A DNA stretch of 42,348 nucleotides from an uncultured Clostridia bacterium (GCA_947628215.1 CANQYZ010000015.1:1-42348); one strand, 5' to 3'. Counted from the first letter of the stretch, positions 25,885 to 35,001 are shown. Numbers and translations are program-made. Notes: a model not told the origin generated them from the sequence alone.

Positions 25885-27628
25885 ATGAAAGAAATTGACA
25901 GAAATTTACTTAAAACTAAAAAGAAGATGTTACTTGAACTTGTAGTACTTTTTCTTATTATATTTTGTTTAATATTAAGACTTGGGTATCTACAAATTAT
26001 TGATGGAGCAAGACTAAAAAAATTGGCAATAGATCAACAAAGTTTAGGAAGAATAATTGGTGCTAAAAGAGGAACAATTTATGATTCAACAGAGAAAAAC
26101 ATTTTAGCTATAAGTAGTACAGTAGAGTCTGTGACTATTAATCCAAAAAATATAAAAAAAGAAGATAAACAAAAAGTTGCAAAAGCTCTTTCTGAAATTT
26201 TAGATTTAGATTATGAGAAAATGGTTAAAAAAGTAAACAGAAGATCATCAATAGAAAATATAAAAAAAAGAATTGAAAAAGAGGAAGCAGATAAACTTAG
26301 AAAATGGTGCATAGATAATAATATTTTAAAACGGTATAAATATTGATGAAGATTCAAAAAGATATTATCCATACACAAGTTTAGCGTCTAATGTGATTGG
26401 ATTTTGTGGAAATGATAACCAAGGTTTAAATGGAATAGAAGCAAAATATGATGATGTATTAAAAGGAAAAAATGGAACTATAGAAAAAAATGTAGATGCT
26501 TCTGGAAGTACTTTAAAGGATTCAGAAGAAAAATATAATGAGCCAATAGATGGAAATGATTTAGTCTTAACAATAGATTCTACTATACAAGCAATTGCAG
26601 AAAAATATTTAGAAGAAGCATGTATAGATAATAAATGTACAGATGGTGGTAATGTAATTATAATGAATCCAAAAACTGGAGATATTCTATCAATGGTAAC
26701 GTATCCATCATATGATTTAAATAAACCATTTGAGATAAACAGTGAAGAATTAAAGTCAGGGTGGGATAATGTTTCACAAGAAGAGAAAAATAAGCTTTTA
26801 AATGAAATGTGGAGAAATAAAGCAATATCTGATACTTATGAACCAGGATCTACATTTAAACTTGTTACTGCATCAGCATCTCTTGAAGAAAAAATAACAG
26901 ACACTGATAATAAAGGAGAATTTAATTGTAGTGGTGGAATTGAAATTGCAGGAGTTAGAATAAAATGCTGGAGATATTATAGACCGCATGGTTCAGAGTC
27001 ATTAAGAGAAGCTTTAATGAATTCTTGTAATCCAGTTTTTATTGGACTTGGTCAAAAAATAGGAGTGAAGAAATATTATTCTTATTTAAATAAATTTGGA
27101 CTTTTAAGAAAAACAGGAATAGACCTTCCAGGTGAAGCAAATAGTATTTTTTTAAAAGAAGAAAAAGTAGGACCTGTCGAACTTGCAACAATATCATTTG
27201 GTCAAAGATTTGAAGTTACTCCTATCCAAATGATTACAATGGTATCTACTATTGCAAATAAAGGAGTATATGTAAAACCAAGACTTGTAAAAGCTATAAT
27301 AGATTCTAAAACTAAAGAAAAGAAAAATTTAGAAGTAGAAAAAGGAGAAAGAGTAATATCAGAAGATACTGCAGAAAAAGTACTTAGTATGATGAATTCA
27401 GTAGTTTCAGAAGGTACTGGTAAAAATGCCAAAGTAGAAGGATATGAAATAGGGGGAAAGACTGGAACATCAGAAGATGGAGTAAACACAGGAAAATATG
27501 TAACATCTTTTATAGGCACTGCAAACACATCTGATCCAGAAGTTACAATGTTAATTACTCTATATAATCCGACAGGTGAGGGTGGCCATCAAGGGGGTGA
27601 TTATATTTTTTATGCAACACAAATTTAA
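25885..27628 (+). CDS. FtsI/SpoVD-type penicillin-binding protein, 5' part, interrupted and with a +1 shift at CGG
   Basis: Class B transpeptidase that cross-links peptidoglycan. One membrane helix (residues 12-33) and the dimerisation domain (GAKRGTIYDS) come first. The zero frame meets CGG at codon 150 (26332-26334) and stops three codons on. Skipping the C gives GINIDEDSKRYYPYTS. Active-site motifs are GSTFK (Ser322), SCN and GGKTGTSED. After GEGGHQGG the gene enters a 7.1-kb element and ends falsely with DYIFYATQI. The missing 88 residues, with a PASTA domain, lie at 34735-35001. Rejoined length is 658, like SpoVD. In the present arrangement the last part of the transpeptidase fold is lost. 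Confidence 0.92.
26332..26334 (+). other. CGG +1 frameshift site 4 (PBP)
   Basis: Zero frame AAA CGG TAT AAA TAT TGA. Shifted frame AAA (C) GGT ATA AAT ATT GAT restores KGINIDEDSKRYYP, a conserved block of FtsI/SpoVD proteins. Confidence 0.9.
27590..27625. other. left attachment site of the element (attL-like)
   Basis: The PBP codons CAA GGG GGT break here. The core GGTG is at 27596-27599. Ten bases inside the element from the GG of the core lies TTTTATGCA (27608-27616), then ACACAAA, which is the inverted partner of TTTGTGCATAAAA at the right end. Confidence 0.75.
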
Positions 27629-27737
27629 AGTAGATGATATTAATGCAGAAGTAATTTATTCAAAAGATGAAAGAAGCCTAGAAGATTGTATTTATGAAAT
27701 TTTAAAAACAAAACTTTTTTATTTTGGAGATAAGTAA
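27612..27737 (+). CDS. 41-residue protein ahead of the recombinase (candidate directionality factor)
   Basis: Starts ATG 27612 with GGGGGTG about 12 bases upstream, so its ribosome site overlaps the recombination core. It begins MQHKFKVDDINAEVIYSKDE and ends YEILKTKLFYFGDK. The stop codon directly abuts the recombinase ATG, so the two are coupled. It is acidic and helical with one cysteine. Large serine recombinases need a small partner for excision, and position and size fit that role, but this is inference. When the element is excised the ORF loses this upstream sequence. Confidence 0.65.
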   Translation: MQHKFKVDDINAEVIYSKDERSLEDCIYEILKTKLFYFGDK

Positions 27738-29370
27738 ATGCAAGGTAGAAAACCTAAGCTTGATAAAAATTATTTAGAAGAAAAGAAATGGCTTGTTGCA
27801 GAATATATAAGACTTTCAAGGGAAGATATTGATAATCGGTATATATAAAAAAGAAAGCAATAGTATAATAAGTCAAAAAAATTTAATAGATGAGTATATA
27901 AATGAAAAAAAAGATTTGATTTTAAAAGATGTATATATAGATGATGGTTTTACTGGAACAGATTTTAATAGACCAGAATTTAATAGACTTTTAGAAGATA
28001 TGAAACTAAAAAAAATAAATTGTATTATAGTAAAAGACTTATCTAGACTTGGAAGAAATTATATTGAAGTTGGAAATTACATAGAGCAAATTTTTCCACT
28101 CTTTAATATTAGGTTTATTTCTATAAATGATAATATTGATAGTTTTAAAGATGAAAATAGCTTAAATTCAATAATTGTTCCATTTAAAAATATAATAAAT
28201 GATGAATATTGTAGAGATACTTCTATAAAAATAAGAACTGCTATAAATGCAAGAAGAAAAAAAGGGGAATTTGTTGGAGCATTTGCACCATATGGATATG
28301 TAAGAAATAAAGAAAATAAGCATATACTTGAAATAGATGAGGAAGCATCTTTTATAGTTAAAAAGATTTTCGAATGGAAAGTATATGAGGGAATGGGAAA
28401 TATTAAAATATGTCAGAAATTAAATGACATGGGAATTATAAATCCTGCAGGATATAAGGAAAAAGTATTAAAATTAAATTATAAAACTTTTAATAAGAGT
28501 GATTATCTATGGACTCCATCAACTGTAAGAAATATTTTAAGAAATGATGTCTACATAGGAAATATGACTCAAGGAAAAAGAAAAGTAAAAAGTTATAAAA
28601 TTCATAAGATAGAAAATGTAGATGAAAAAGAGTGGATTAGAGTAGAAAATACACATAAACCAATTATAGAAAAGAGTTTATTTGAAAAAGCTCAATTTCT
28701 GCAGAAAAAAGATACTAAAGTTCAAAAAAATGGTACTTTAAGTATATGGGCTGGAAAACTCAGATGTAGTAAGTGCAAAATGGCTATGAGCAAAAAAATA
28801 AGTACTAATAAAAATAAAATAAGATATGAATATTATATTTGTAGCACATATAGAAAAAAATCGAAACACTTATGCACAAGAAGTTTAGTAAAAGTGGAAA
28901 ACTTAGAGAAAATTGTTCTTGAATTGCTTAAATTTTACTTTTCAATATGTGATTTTGAAAAAGTAATTTGTAGATTAAGAAAAAGTAAGTTAAAAGATTT
29001 AAGAACAAGTAAAAAAGAAAGTTTAGAAAGTATAATTAAAGCAAAAGAAAATGAAATTAAAAGATTTGATTTTTTAAAACAAACTTTATATGAAGACTTA
29101 AAAGAAAAGATTTTATCAAAAGAAGAATATTTTAAATATAAAGAAAAATATGACAATAATATCAAGGAAAATGAAAAGAATATTGCTAAATTAAGTGATA
29201 TGTTAAATTCTAAAAAAAAGACTCATGGAAAAAGTGAAGATTTTATAAAAGAAGTAGAGAATATGAAAAATATAGATGCTTTAGATAGAACTATTGTAGA
29301 CGAACTTATAGATTATATTGAAGTGAAAAATAGCAAAGATATTATTATTTATTTAAAGTTTAGTATGTAG
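27738..29370 (+). CDS. large serine recombinase, read through a +1 shift at CGG
   Basis: 543 residues when joined. The zero frame encodes only 33 codons, including the catalytic serine in AEYIRLSRED, then CGG at 27837-27839 and a stop two codons later. Skipping the C continues GIYKKESNSIISQKNLIDEY, the rest of the resolvase domain (VYIDDGFTGTDFNRPEFNRL, KDLSRLGRNYIEVGNYIE), the recombinase domain (APYGYVRNKEN, WTPSTVRNILRNDVYIGN), a zinc ribbon (CSKCKMAM, YYICSTYRK) and a long coiled coil. It should catalyse integration and excision of the surrounding element. A truncated product would be inactive, so element excision depends on frameshifting. Confidence 0.93.
27837..27839 (+). other. CGG +1 frameshift site 5 (recombinase)
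   Basis: Zero frame AAT CGG TAT ATA TAA. Shifted frame AAT (C) GGT ATA TAT AAA AAA GAA restores the segment leading to ESNSIISQK, the standard sequence after the catalytic serine in this family. Confidence 0.9.
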
Positions 29371-29488
29371 ATAAAATTTATTTGACATATTTCTCTGATG
29401 GTCTTGAAATAATAGCTTTTATATGTTAAAAAGAAATAAAAATAAAAAGAATTAAAATAAAAAAATAAATTAAATAGGAGGAAAAATT

Positions 29489-29626
29489 ATGAAATATAAA
29501 TGTACTATATGTGGTTATATTTATGATGATGAAAAAGAAGAAACAAAGTTTGAAGATTTAGATGAATCATGGGTTTGCCCATTATGTGGAGTTGGAAAAG
29601 AAAACTTTGTAAAAGTTGAAGAATAG
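29489..29626 (+). CDS. rubredoxin carried by the element
   Basis: 45 residues, starting MKYKCTICGYIYD with the second pair CPLCG. The two CxxCG knuckles bind one iron. Rubredoxins carry single electrons in anaerobes, often for detoxifying oxygen or peroxide. AGGAGG lies eight bases before the ATG. It is slightly short for the family and lacks the usual DxPPGTxFEDLP wording (here EETKFEDLDESWVCP). Its presence as cargo on an element is unusual. Confidence 0.93.
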   Translation: MKYKCTICGYIYDDEKEETKFEDLDESWVCPLCGVGKENFVKVEE

Positions 29627-29634
29627 TTTTTAAG

Positions 29635-29665
29635 TAGCTGCAATGCCTCATTTGCAGCTATTTTT
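29635..29665 (+). terminator. terminator of the rubredoxin gene
   Basis: Stem TAGCTGCAA (29635-29643) / TTGCAGCTA (29652-29660) with an eight-base loop, then TTTTT. Confidence 0.92.
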
Positions 29666-29736
29666 ACGCCTTTTTGTATTTAATTTTATTTAACTTAAAA
29701 ATACATATTTTCAGCATGCAAAAAACGCTGAAAGTA

Positions 29737-29765
29737 TTTACAAATTAGGAAAATTTTGCTATAAT
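29737..29765 (+). promoter_or_regulatory. promoter of the LPXTG surface protein
   Basis: TTTACA (29737-29742), 17 bases, TATAAT (29760-29765). A transcript start near 29772 rules out the in-frame ATG at 29770 as start codon. A small inverted repeat TTTCAGC/GCTGAAA (29709-29733) lies just upstream. Confidence 0.82.
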
Positions 29766-29799
29766 TTATATGGTAGTATGCAAAAAAGGGGGAGTTTTT

Positions 29800-32700
29800 G
29801 TGGAGAAAAATAAAAGAAATACAAAAAAAGTTATTTATATTTCGTTTATTATTACTTTACTTACTATATCAATAGTACTTGGAAATTTAGCTCAAAGTAT
29901 TAATATGATTAAGTTTAGTAAGCCTCAAAATACACAAGGAACAGAAAAAATAGAAGAAACAAAAGGAACATTTTATTTATCAAGTAGTGTAGACGGAAAG
30001 ACTTGTAAATATCTATCTGATATAAATTATGTTCAAAATGAATCAAAAGTAGAGTGGGGAAGTATAACACTAGATGGTAACTTAGAAACACAACATAATA
30101 ATGGATTAATTACTCTACTTGTAAATGGTGAAAAGAAATATTTCTTAAAAGGTATTTCTGCACATGCTACATCTACTTTAGTGTATGACTTAAAAGATGA
30201 GGAGTTTGATTATTTTAGTGCTTTTATCGGAGTAGATGAGAGCCGTGGAAATAATGGAAACGGTGTTAAGTTTGAAATATCTACATCTGATGATGGTAAG
30301 ACTTGGGAGACTGCTACAGAAGTAGATAAGACTAAAGTACATAGAGCAAATGAAGATGCAGAATTTGTTAAGGTAAAAATTACTGGAAAGAGATATTTAA
30401 AATTATATTGCAATAACAATGGAAGCAACAGCTCTGATCACTCAGTTTATGCAAATGCCAAATTATTTAAAGAGGGTTATGAAGAAAAAGAAGCAGAGTA
30501 TGTTGATTTTATAAAACCAGTGGCAGAGTATGATAAAATACTAAAGGAAGATTCATTAGATGATCAAATAGAAAAAGATGAATTAACTTTACTTCAAAGA
30601 GAATTTGTAGATAGAGCTGGATATGATTTACTTCAAGTTACTGTAAATCAAAATGATGATTTTAAAGACACTGTAAAGTGGCTTATGAATGATAAAGAAA
30701 TGCTTCATTTATATATACTAGGTGGAGAGCCAGATGGTGGAAGTTATTATAACTCTATAAAAGAACTTTCAAGATTATATAAAGAATATAGCAAAGATTT
30801 TGAGAATACAACTCCAACTGATAACAAATGGATTAAAAACCAAACAAAAGGTGATGTATATAAGAAAATGGCAATAGCACTTTCTTTAACACACGCAACT
30901 AAAGTTGGATATTGGGCACAAATTGATCACCCTGCAAATAGATCAGATTCTGTAAAACGTTATGCTATATATAAAGAACTTTATGATAAAAACAAATTTA
31001 AAGTTTCTGATAGACAAGATCAAACAGATTGGTATGAAGCTTTAACAGTTGAAGAAATGCGTTATGTAATGAATAACATTACAGATGATGAAGAATTAAT
31101 ATGGTTTAATGATTATACTCAAAAAAGAATAAATGAAAATCCAGAACAAGAAGAAAAATACTTACAACCACATACATATATAGCTTATGTATGGCCAGAC
31201 TTTGAATTTGAAAAATTCCATGATCCAAATATGAAAGACTACTGGGATAAATTATTTGAAGGAATCTTTACACAGTATCATGTAACATATAGTGAAGGTG
31301 ATGACCACGTATACAAAGCTTGGATGAGTATGAGAAATGAGTTTGGAACAGGCGCTGTTTGTGGTGGTATTTCAAAACTTGGATGTCACATTCGTGCAGC
31401 TCATGGAGCTCCAGCATCAGTTATAAGTCAACCAGGACATGCTGCAATTATTTATTATAGAAAATATGATAATGGTGATGGATACTGGACAATAGATAAC
31501 GACGTTTCAGGATGGGCACAATCAGGAAAGACTGAAAAACTTAGCACAAGAATGCCTCTTGGATGGGGTAATGATTCATATGTAGATGGTTGGGCTGCAA
31601 CTTATATAGTTTTAGCACAAGAAGCTATGAATGATAATGATAAATATGAAAAAGCTGAAAAAATTCTTATGACAGCAAAAATGTATGAAAACGATGTTAA
31701 AAAACAAGAAGAATTATATAGAAAAGCCTTAGAAGTACAAAATATAAACATTGATGCTTGGTGGGGATTAATAAATGCTTATAAAAATGATGAATCTAAA
31801 GAAGAGAAAGATTTTTATAAATTAGCAGAAGAATTAGGAGAAGCTTTAAAACCATTCCCACTTCCAATGAAAAACTTATTAGATCAAATTAAAGGAAAAT
31901 TAACAAGTGTTGAATATTCATTTAAGTTCACACTTTTAGAGACTAGATTATTAACAGAAGGAAAGAATTATCAAGATACAGATATAGTATCTCAACCAGG
32001 AATTACAAGAACAGTAGCTAGTTTCTTATTAGGACAAACAGATACATCTCTTGCAAGCTTCTCATTTGATGGAGCAGATGCAGGAAAAATAGTATTATCT
32101 AGTCGTTATGATGGTACTGGTGTACGTTGGGATTACAGCTTAAAAGGAAAAGATGCATTAAAAGAAGATTGGAAAGAAGTAGACTTCTCACCAGACGAAG
32201 CTCATAAATGGAAATTAACTAAAAACGAAATTGAAAGTATTACAACAGATAATGACATTTATGTTCACATAGTAGGAACAAGTTATGAGGAGAAAAACTT
32301 ATTTAAGATAGATATAGAGAATCAAGATCCATTACCTAACGTATATGCAAATGACTTAGAAAATAGATTAGTTGGTATTAACTTAGATACACATTGGAGA
32401 TATTCTGATAAAGATGAATGGACTTCATATAGTGTAGCTTCACCAGACTTAACAGGAGATAAAACTGTACAAATAAGACAAGGCGCAACAGGTACAAAAC
32501 TTGCAAGTATTACATCTGGTGATTATAAGTTTACTAAAGATGATCAACCAGAAAATAGAAAATATATTAGAGTTTCTGATTTATCAATAAAAGAATATTC
32601 TAGCCAATCAATTGATGGAAAAAGACCATACTATGCACCAAATGCAATAGATGGTAACATATATACATTATGGCATACAGACTTTAGATATAATGTTATA

Positions 32701-34674
32701 AAAGAAAACATAACAACATTTTTAACAATTGAATTAAGTCAACCAAAATACATATCAGCACTTGAATTTGTACAAACAAAATACTTAGATAAAGACCCTG
32801 ATGAAGTTAAAGGTACTACTGTATATGTAAGTGAAGATGGAGAAAAATGGAAAGAAGCTGGAAAAATAGAAAATTGCCATGAATATGGAAAAGTTCATGC
32901 AATTGACTTTAAAGAAAGTGTATATGGAAAGTTTGTAAAAATCGTATTTGATACATATGATATGTTTGCTTCAGCATCAATGATAAACTTATATGAAGAT
33001 ACAACAAAGATTGATAAAACAATACCAACAGCTGGAATTTACTACAGTCCAAAAGAACCAACAAGTGGATATGTAATTGCAAGACTTGATAATCCAAGTA
33101 CAGATATTACAGTTACAAACAATGATGGTAGTGATACATATGTATTCACAGAGAATGGTAAATTTACTTTCGAATTTAAAGATAAAAATGGTAAAAAAGG
33201 AACAGCTGTTGCAGAAGTAAATTGGATTGATAAAAGTACTCCTACAGCAGATGTAGATTATAAGCTAGATGGAGATAGAAAATTATCTATACTATTAGAT
33301 AATATAAGTGAAGATGTATATTTACTAGATGAAAACAATAACAAATTATGCTTTATAGAAGTTAAAGATAAAACAGTATATAGAATTTCATATATAGATA
33401 AAAATGGAAATATATACAAAATAGTAGAAGTAGATACTGATGGAAATATGACAAAAGTTACTTACACAAATACTACTGGAAAAGTAGATGAAGTAGAAAC
33501 ATATATTACAACAGTAACAAATGGAGACATAACAGATAGAGAGTATTTAGATGAATATGGAAAACCTGTAGAAGATTTAACAGATGATGAAAAAGAAATC
33601 CTAAAAACTCTTGAACAAATTAAGACTAACCCATTAGAATATACTTTCGAAGACAGTGGAGAACATGAATATAAACTTTTAGATAAAGCAAGCAATATTG
33701 CTTACAAAACTATAAAAGTAGATTACTTAGAAGATAATAGTATTATAGCAAGTGATGTATCTTATGATATTACAACACTTACAAATAAAAATGTTGTAGC
33801 TACTATAAATCCATATATGTTAGACAAAGATGGTAAAGAAGCAGAAGTTGAACTTGTAGATGATACTGAATTAACTCATGAATTTGAAGAAAATGATGAA
33901 TTTACATTTAAATACAAAGATCCATCAGATGATGATGAATCAGATGTTCAAGAACATACTGCAAGAGTTAGCTGGATTGATAAAACTGCTCCTACTGCTA
34001 AGATAAGATATAACATTAATGAAGAGACAGATAAAGCTGTTACAGCAAGTCTAACAGATGAAAGTGAAACTATTGTAATTACAAATAATAGTACAAGTAG
34101 AAACTATACATTTGATAAGAATGGAAACTTCACATTCAAGTTTAAAGATGAAGCCGGAAACGAAGGAGAAGCAGTAGCAGAAGTTAGCTGGATTAAAGAA
34201 GTAGCAAATAATCCTGAACAAGATAATCAAAATAAAGATGATAATTCAGATGATAAGAAGGATGAAAATAAATCAGATTCAGATAATAAAGATGACAGTA
34301 AAGATAATAATAACAATAACAACAATAACAATAACAATAATAATAACAGCAAAGATGAAGACAAACAAAATAATAATGATGATAGCAGCAAAGAAGACGA
34401 AAACTTAAATAATCAAGAAAATAATGATGAAAACGAAAATACTGGAAATGGAAATAGCAATAATAGCGGTTCAGGAAGTAGTGGAAAAGGAAGTTCAACA
34501 AGTGGAAATAGCAAAGATGATAAATATGATGGATCTCTTCCATATACAGGTACTTCAAGAACAATAACATATGTAATAATGTTACTTGCATCTTTAATAA
34601 TAGTTAGAATGGTTATAATGAAATACTCATTTAATAGTCAAAAGAAAAAAGCTGCTAGAAAAATAAGAAGATAA
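29800..34674 (+). CDS. giant LPXTG cell-surface protein with papain/transglutaminase-like core and carbohydrate-binding domains
   Basis: 1624 residues. GTG 29800 is chosen because GGGGGAG is correctly spaced and the promoter rules out the earlier ATG. Order: membrane/signal helix (about 11-33), NPCBM-type sugar-binding domain (about 50-215), a helical region, then a core with a likely Cys-His-Asp triad: Cys521 (GAVCGGIS), His547 (QPGHAAII) and Asp566 (TIDNDVSGW). A discoidin-like F5/8C domain follows (about 920-1067; NAIDGNIYTLWHT), then Ig-like repeats ending in WID, an Asn-rich linker, and the sortase signal LPYTG (1580-1584) with membrane helix and basic tail. It should be wall-anchored and act on host or microbial glycans or proteins. 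Substrate unknown. Confidence 0.88.
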   Translation: MEKNKRNTKKVIYISFIITLLTISIVLGNLAQSINMIKFSKPQNTQGTEKIEETKGTFYLSSSVDGKTCKYLSDINYVQNESKVEWGSITLDGNLETQHNNGLITLLVNGEKKYFLKGISAHATSTLVYDLKDEEFDYFSAFIGVDESRGNNGNGVKFEISTSDDGKTWETATEVDKTKVHRANEDAEFVKVKITGKRYLKLYCNNNGSNSSDHSVYANAKLFKEGYEEKEAEYVDFIKPVAEYDKILKEDSLDDQIEKDELTLLQREFVDRAGYDLLQVTVNQNDDFKDTVKWLMNDKEMLHLYILGGEPDGGSYYNSIKELSRLYKEYSKDFENTTPTDNKWIKNQTKGDVYKKMAIALSLTHATKVGYWAQIDHPANRSDSVKRYAIYKELYDKNKFKVSDRQDQTDWYEALTVEEMRYVMNNITDDEELIWFNDYTQKRINENPEQEEKYLQPHTYIAYVWPDFEFEKFHDPNMKDYWDKLFEGIFTQYHVTYSEGDDHVYKAWMSMRNEFGTGAVCGGISKLGCHIRAAHGAPASVISQPGHAAIIYYRKYDNGDGYWTIDNDVSGWAQSGKTEKLSTRMPLGWGNDSYVDGWAATYIVLAQEAMNDNDKYEKAEKILMTAKMYENDVKKQEELYRKALEVQNINIDAWWGLINAYKNDESKEEKDFYKLAEELGEALKPFPLPMKNLLDQIKGKLTSVEYSFKFTLLETRLLTEGKNYQDTDIVSQPGITRTVASFLLGQTDTSLASFSFDGADAGKIVLSSRYDGTGVRWDYSLKGKDALKEDWKEVDFSPDEAHKWKLTKNEIESITTDNDIYVHIVGTSYEEKNLFKIDIENQDPLPNVYANDLENRLVGINLDTHWRYSDKDEWTSYSVASPDLTGDKTVQIRQGATGTKLASITSGDYKFTKDDQPENRKYIRVSDLSIKEYSSQSIDGKRPYYAPNAIDGNIYTLWHTDFRYNVIKENITTFLTIELSQPKYISALEFVQTKYLDKDPDEVKGTTVYVSEDGEKWKEAGKIENCHEYGKVHAIDFKESVYGKFVKIVFDTYDMFASASMINLYEDTTKIDKTIPTAGIYYSPKEPTSGYVIARLDNPSTDITVTNNDGSDTYVFTENGKFTFEFKDKNGKKGTAVAEVNWIDKSTPTADVDYKLDGDRKLSILLDNISEDVYLLDENNNKLCFIEVKDKTVYRISYIDKNGNIYKIVEVDTDGNMTKVTYTNTTGKVDEVETYITTVTNGDITDREYLDEYGKPVEDLTDDEKEILKTLEQIKTNPLEYTFEDSGEHEYKLLDKASNIAYKTIKVDYLEDNSIIASDVSYDITTLTNKNVVATINPYMLDKDGKEAEVELVDDTELTHEFEENDEFTFKYKDPSDDDESDVQEHTARVSWIDKTAPTAKIRYNINEETDKAVTASLTDESETIVITNNSTSRNYTFDKNGNFTFKFKDEAGNEGEAVAEVSWIKEVANNPEQDNQNKDDNSDDKKDENKSDSDNKDDSKDNNNNNNNNNNNNNNSKDEDKQNNNDDSSKEDENLNNQENNDENENTGNGNSNNSGSGSSGKGSSTSGNSKDDKYDGSLPYTGTSRTITYVIMLLASLIIVRMVIMKYSFNSQKKKAARKIRR
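34303..34348 (+). repeat. AAT/AAC trinucleotide run
   Basis: About 15 consecutive Asn codons (AAY) in the linker of the surface protein. Such a run can change length by slippage without a frameshift, which would vary how far the domains stand from the wall. Confidence 0.85.
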
Positions 34675-34683
34675 TTAAAAGAA

Positions 34684-34714
34684 AATAAACCTTAGAATCT
34701 AGGGTTTATTTTTT
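34684..34714 (+). terminator. terminator of the surface protein gene
   Basis: AATAAACC-TAGA / TCTA-GGTTTATT stem, then TTTTTT. It sits just inside the right end of the element. Confidence 0.88.
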
Positions 34715-34741
34715 GTGCATAAAACATACGAGGAGGTGGTG
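34712..34741. other. right attachment site of the element (attR-like)
   Basis: TTTGTGCATAAAA (34712-34724), ten bases, then the core GGTG at 34735-34738 in the codons GGA GGT GGT GTA of the PBP tail. It mirrors the left end, with the same distance from the inverted motif to the GG of the core. Confidence 0.75.
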
Positions 34742-35001
34742 TAGCAGCACCAATTGCAGGTCAAATTTTTTCAGAGATACTTCCTTATTTAGAAGTAAAG
34801 AAAAGTCTAGGTGAGAAAGAAGAAGTAATGATGCCCAATATCTGTGGTATGACAGTTTCTGATGCTAAAAAAATATTAGAAGAATATAATCTTAATATAA
34901 GAGAAGGAGATTATAAAGAAGATGATGTAATAAAAAAACAAATACCAGAATATGGAGTAAAAATAAAAAAAGAAGAGGATATTATAATAGAGACAAAATA
35001 A
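34735..35001 (+). pseudogene. detached 3' part of the PBP gene (end of transpeptidase fold plus PASTA domain)
   Basis: 88 codons in frame with the left part if the element is removed: GGVAAPIAGQIFSEILPYLE, then a PASTA domain (MPNICGMTVSDAKKILEEYN ... DDVIKKQIPEYGVKIKKEED). There is no ribosome site or start codon of its own, so it is silent in the present arrangement. A single PASTA repeat is characteristic of SpoVD and some FtsI proteins. It ends 82 bases before murE. Confidence 0.92.

Larger units (their letters stand above)
27598..34735 (+). mobile_element. 7.1-kb serine-recombinase element inserted in the PBP gene
   Basis: The PBP reads ...GEGGHQGG up to 27598, and its continuation GGVAAPIAGQIFSEILPYLE starts at 34735. 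Between lie a 41-codon ORF, a large serine recombinase, a rubredoxin and a 1624-residue LPXTG protein. Both junctions carry GGTG in the same codon phase. The element ends are imperfect inverted repeats placed symmetrically, 10 bases from the GG of each core. Excision at the core gives CAA GGG GGT GGT GTA GCA, an intact HQGGGVAAP. Serine recombinases leave no target duplication, as seen here. Exact ends may be off by a few bases because of the shared core. Confidence 0.88.

Noticed and set aside
27541..27628. A truncated PBP as the natural product, the element being an old fixed insertion
   Set aside because: The detached tail keeps an open, unmutated frame with a complete PASTA domain, and both junctions keep a shared core, which would decay if never rejoined.
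14740..27839. The five CGG frameshifts as plain sequencing errors or pseudogenes
   Set aside because: Errors would not prefer codon boundaries, would not avoid intergenic DNA and other frames, and would not leave CGG absent in frame everywhere else. Each protein is otherwise intact to its normal end. It remains the main alternative and should be checked in reads.
29770..29799. Earlier ATG start for the LPXTG protein
   Set aside because: It lies upstream of or at the expected transcription start of the TATAAT at 29760-29765 and lacks a ribosome site, whereas GTG 29800 has GGGGGAG.
34193..34591. A 132-codon minus-strand frame rich in Tyr, His, Cys and Leu
   Set aside because: It is the complement of the Asn/Asp-rich linker of the surface protein. 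Composition is purely that of the antisense of AAY/GAY codons, and no ribosome site is present.
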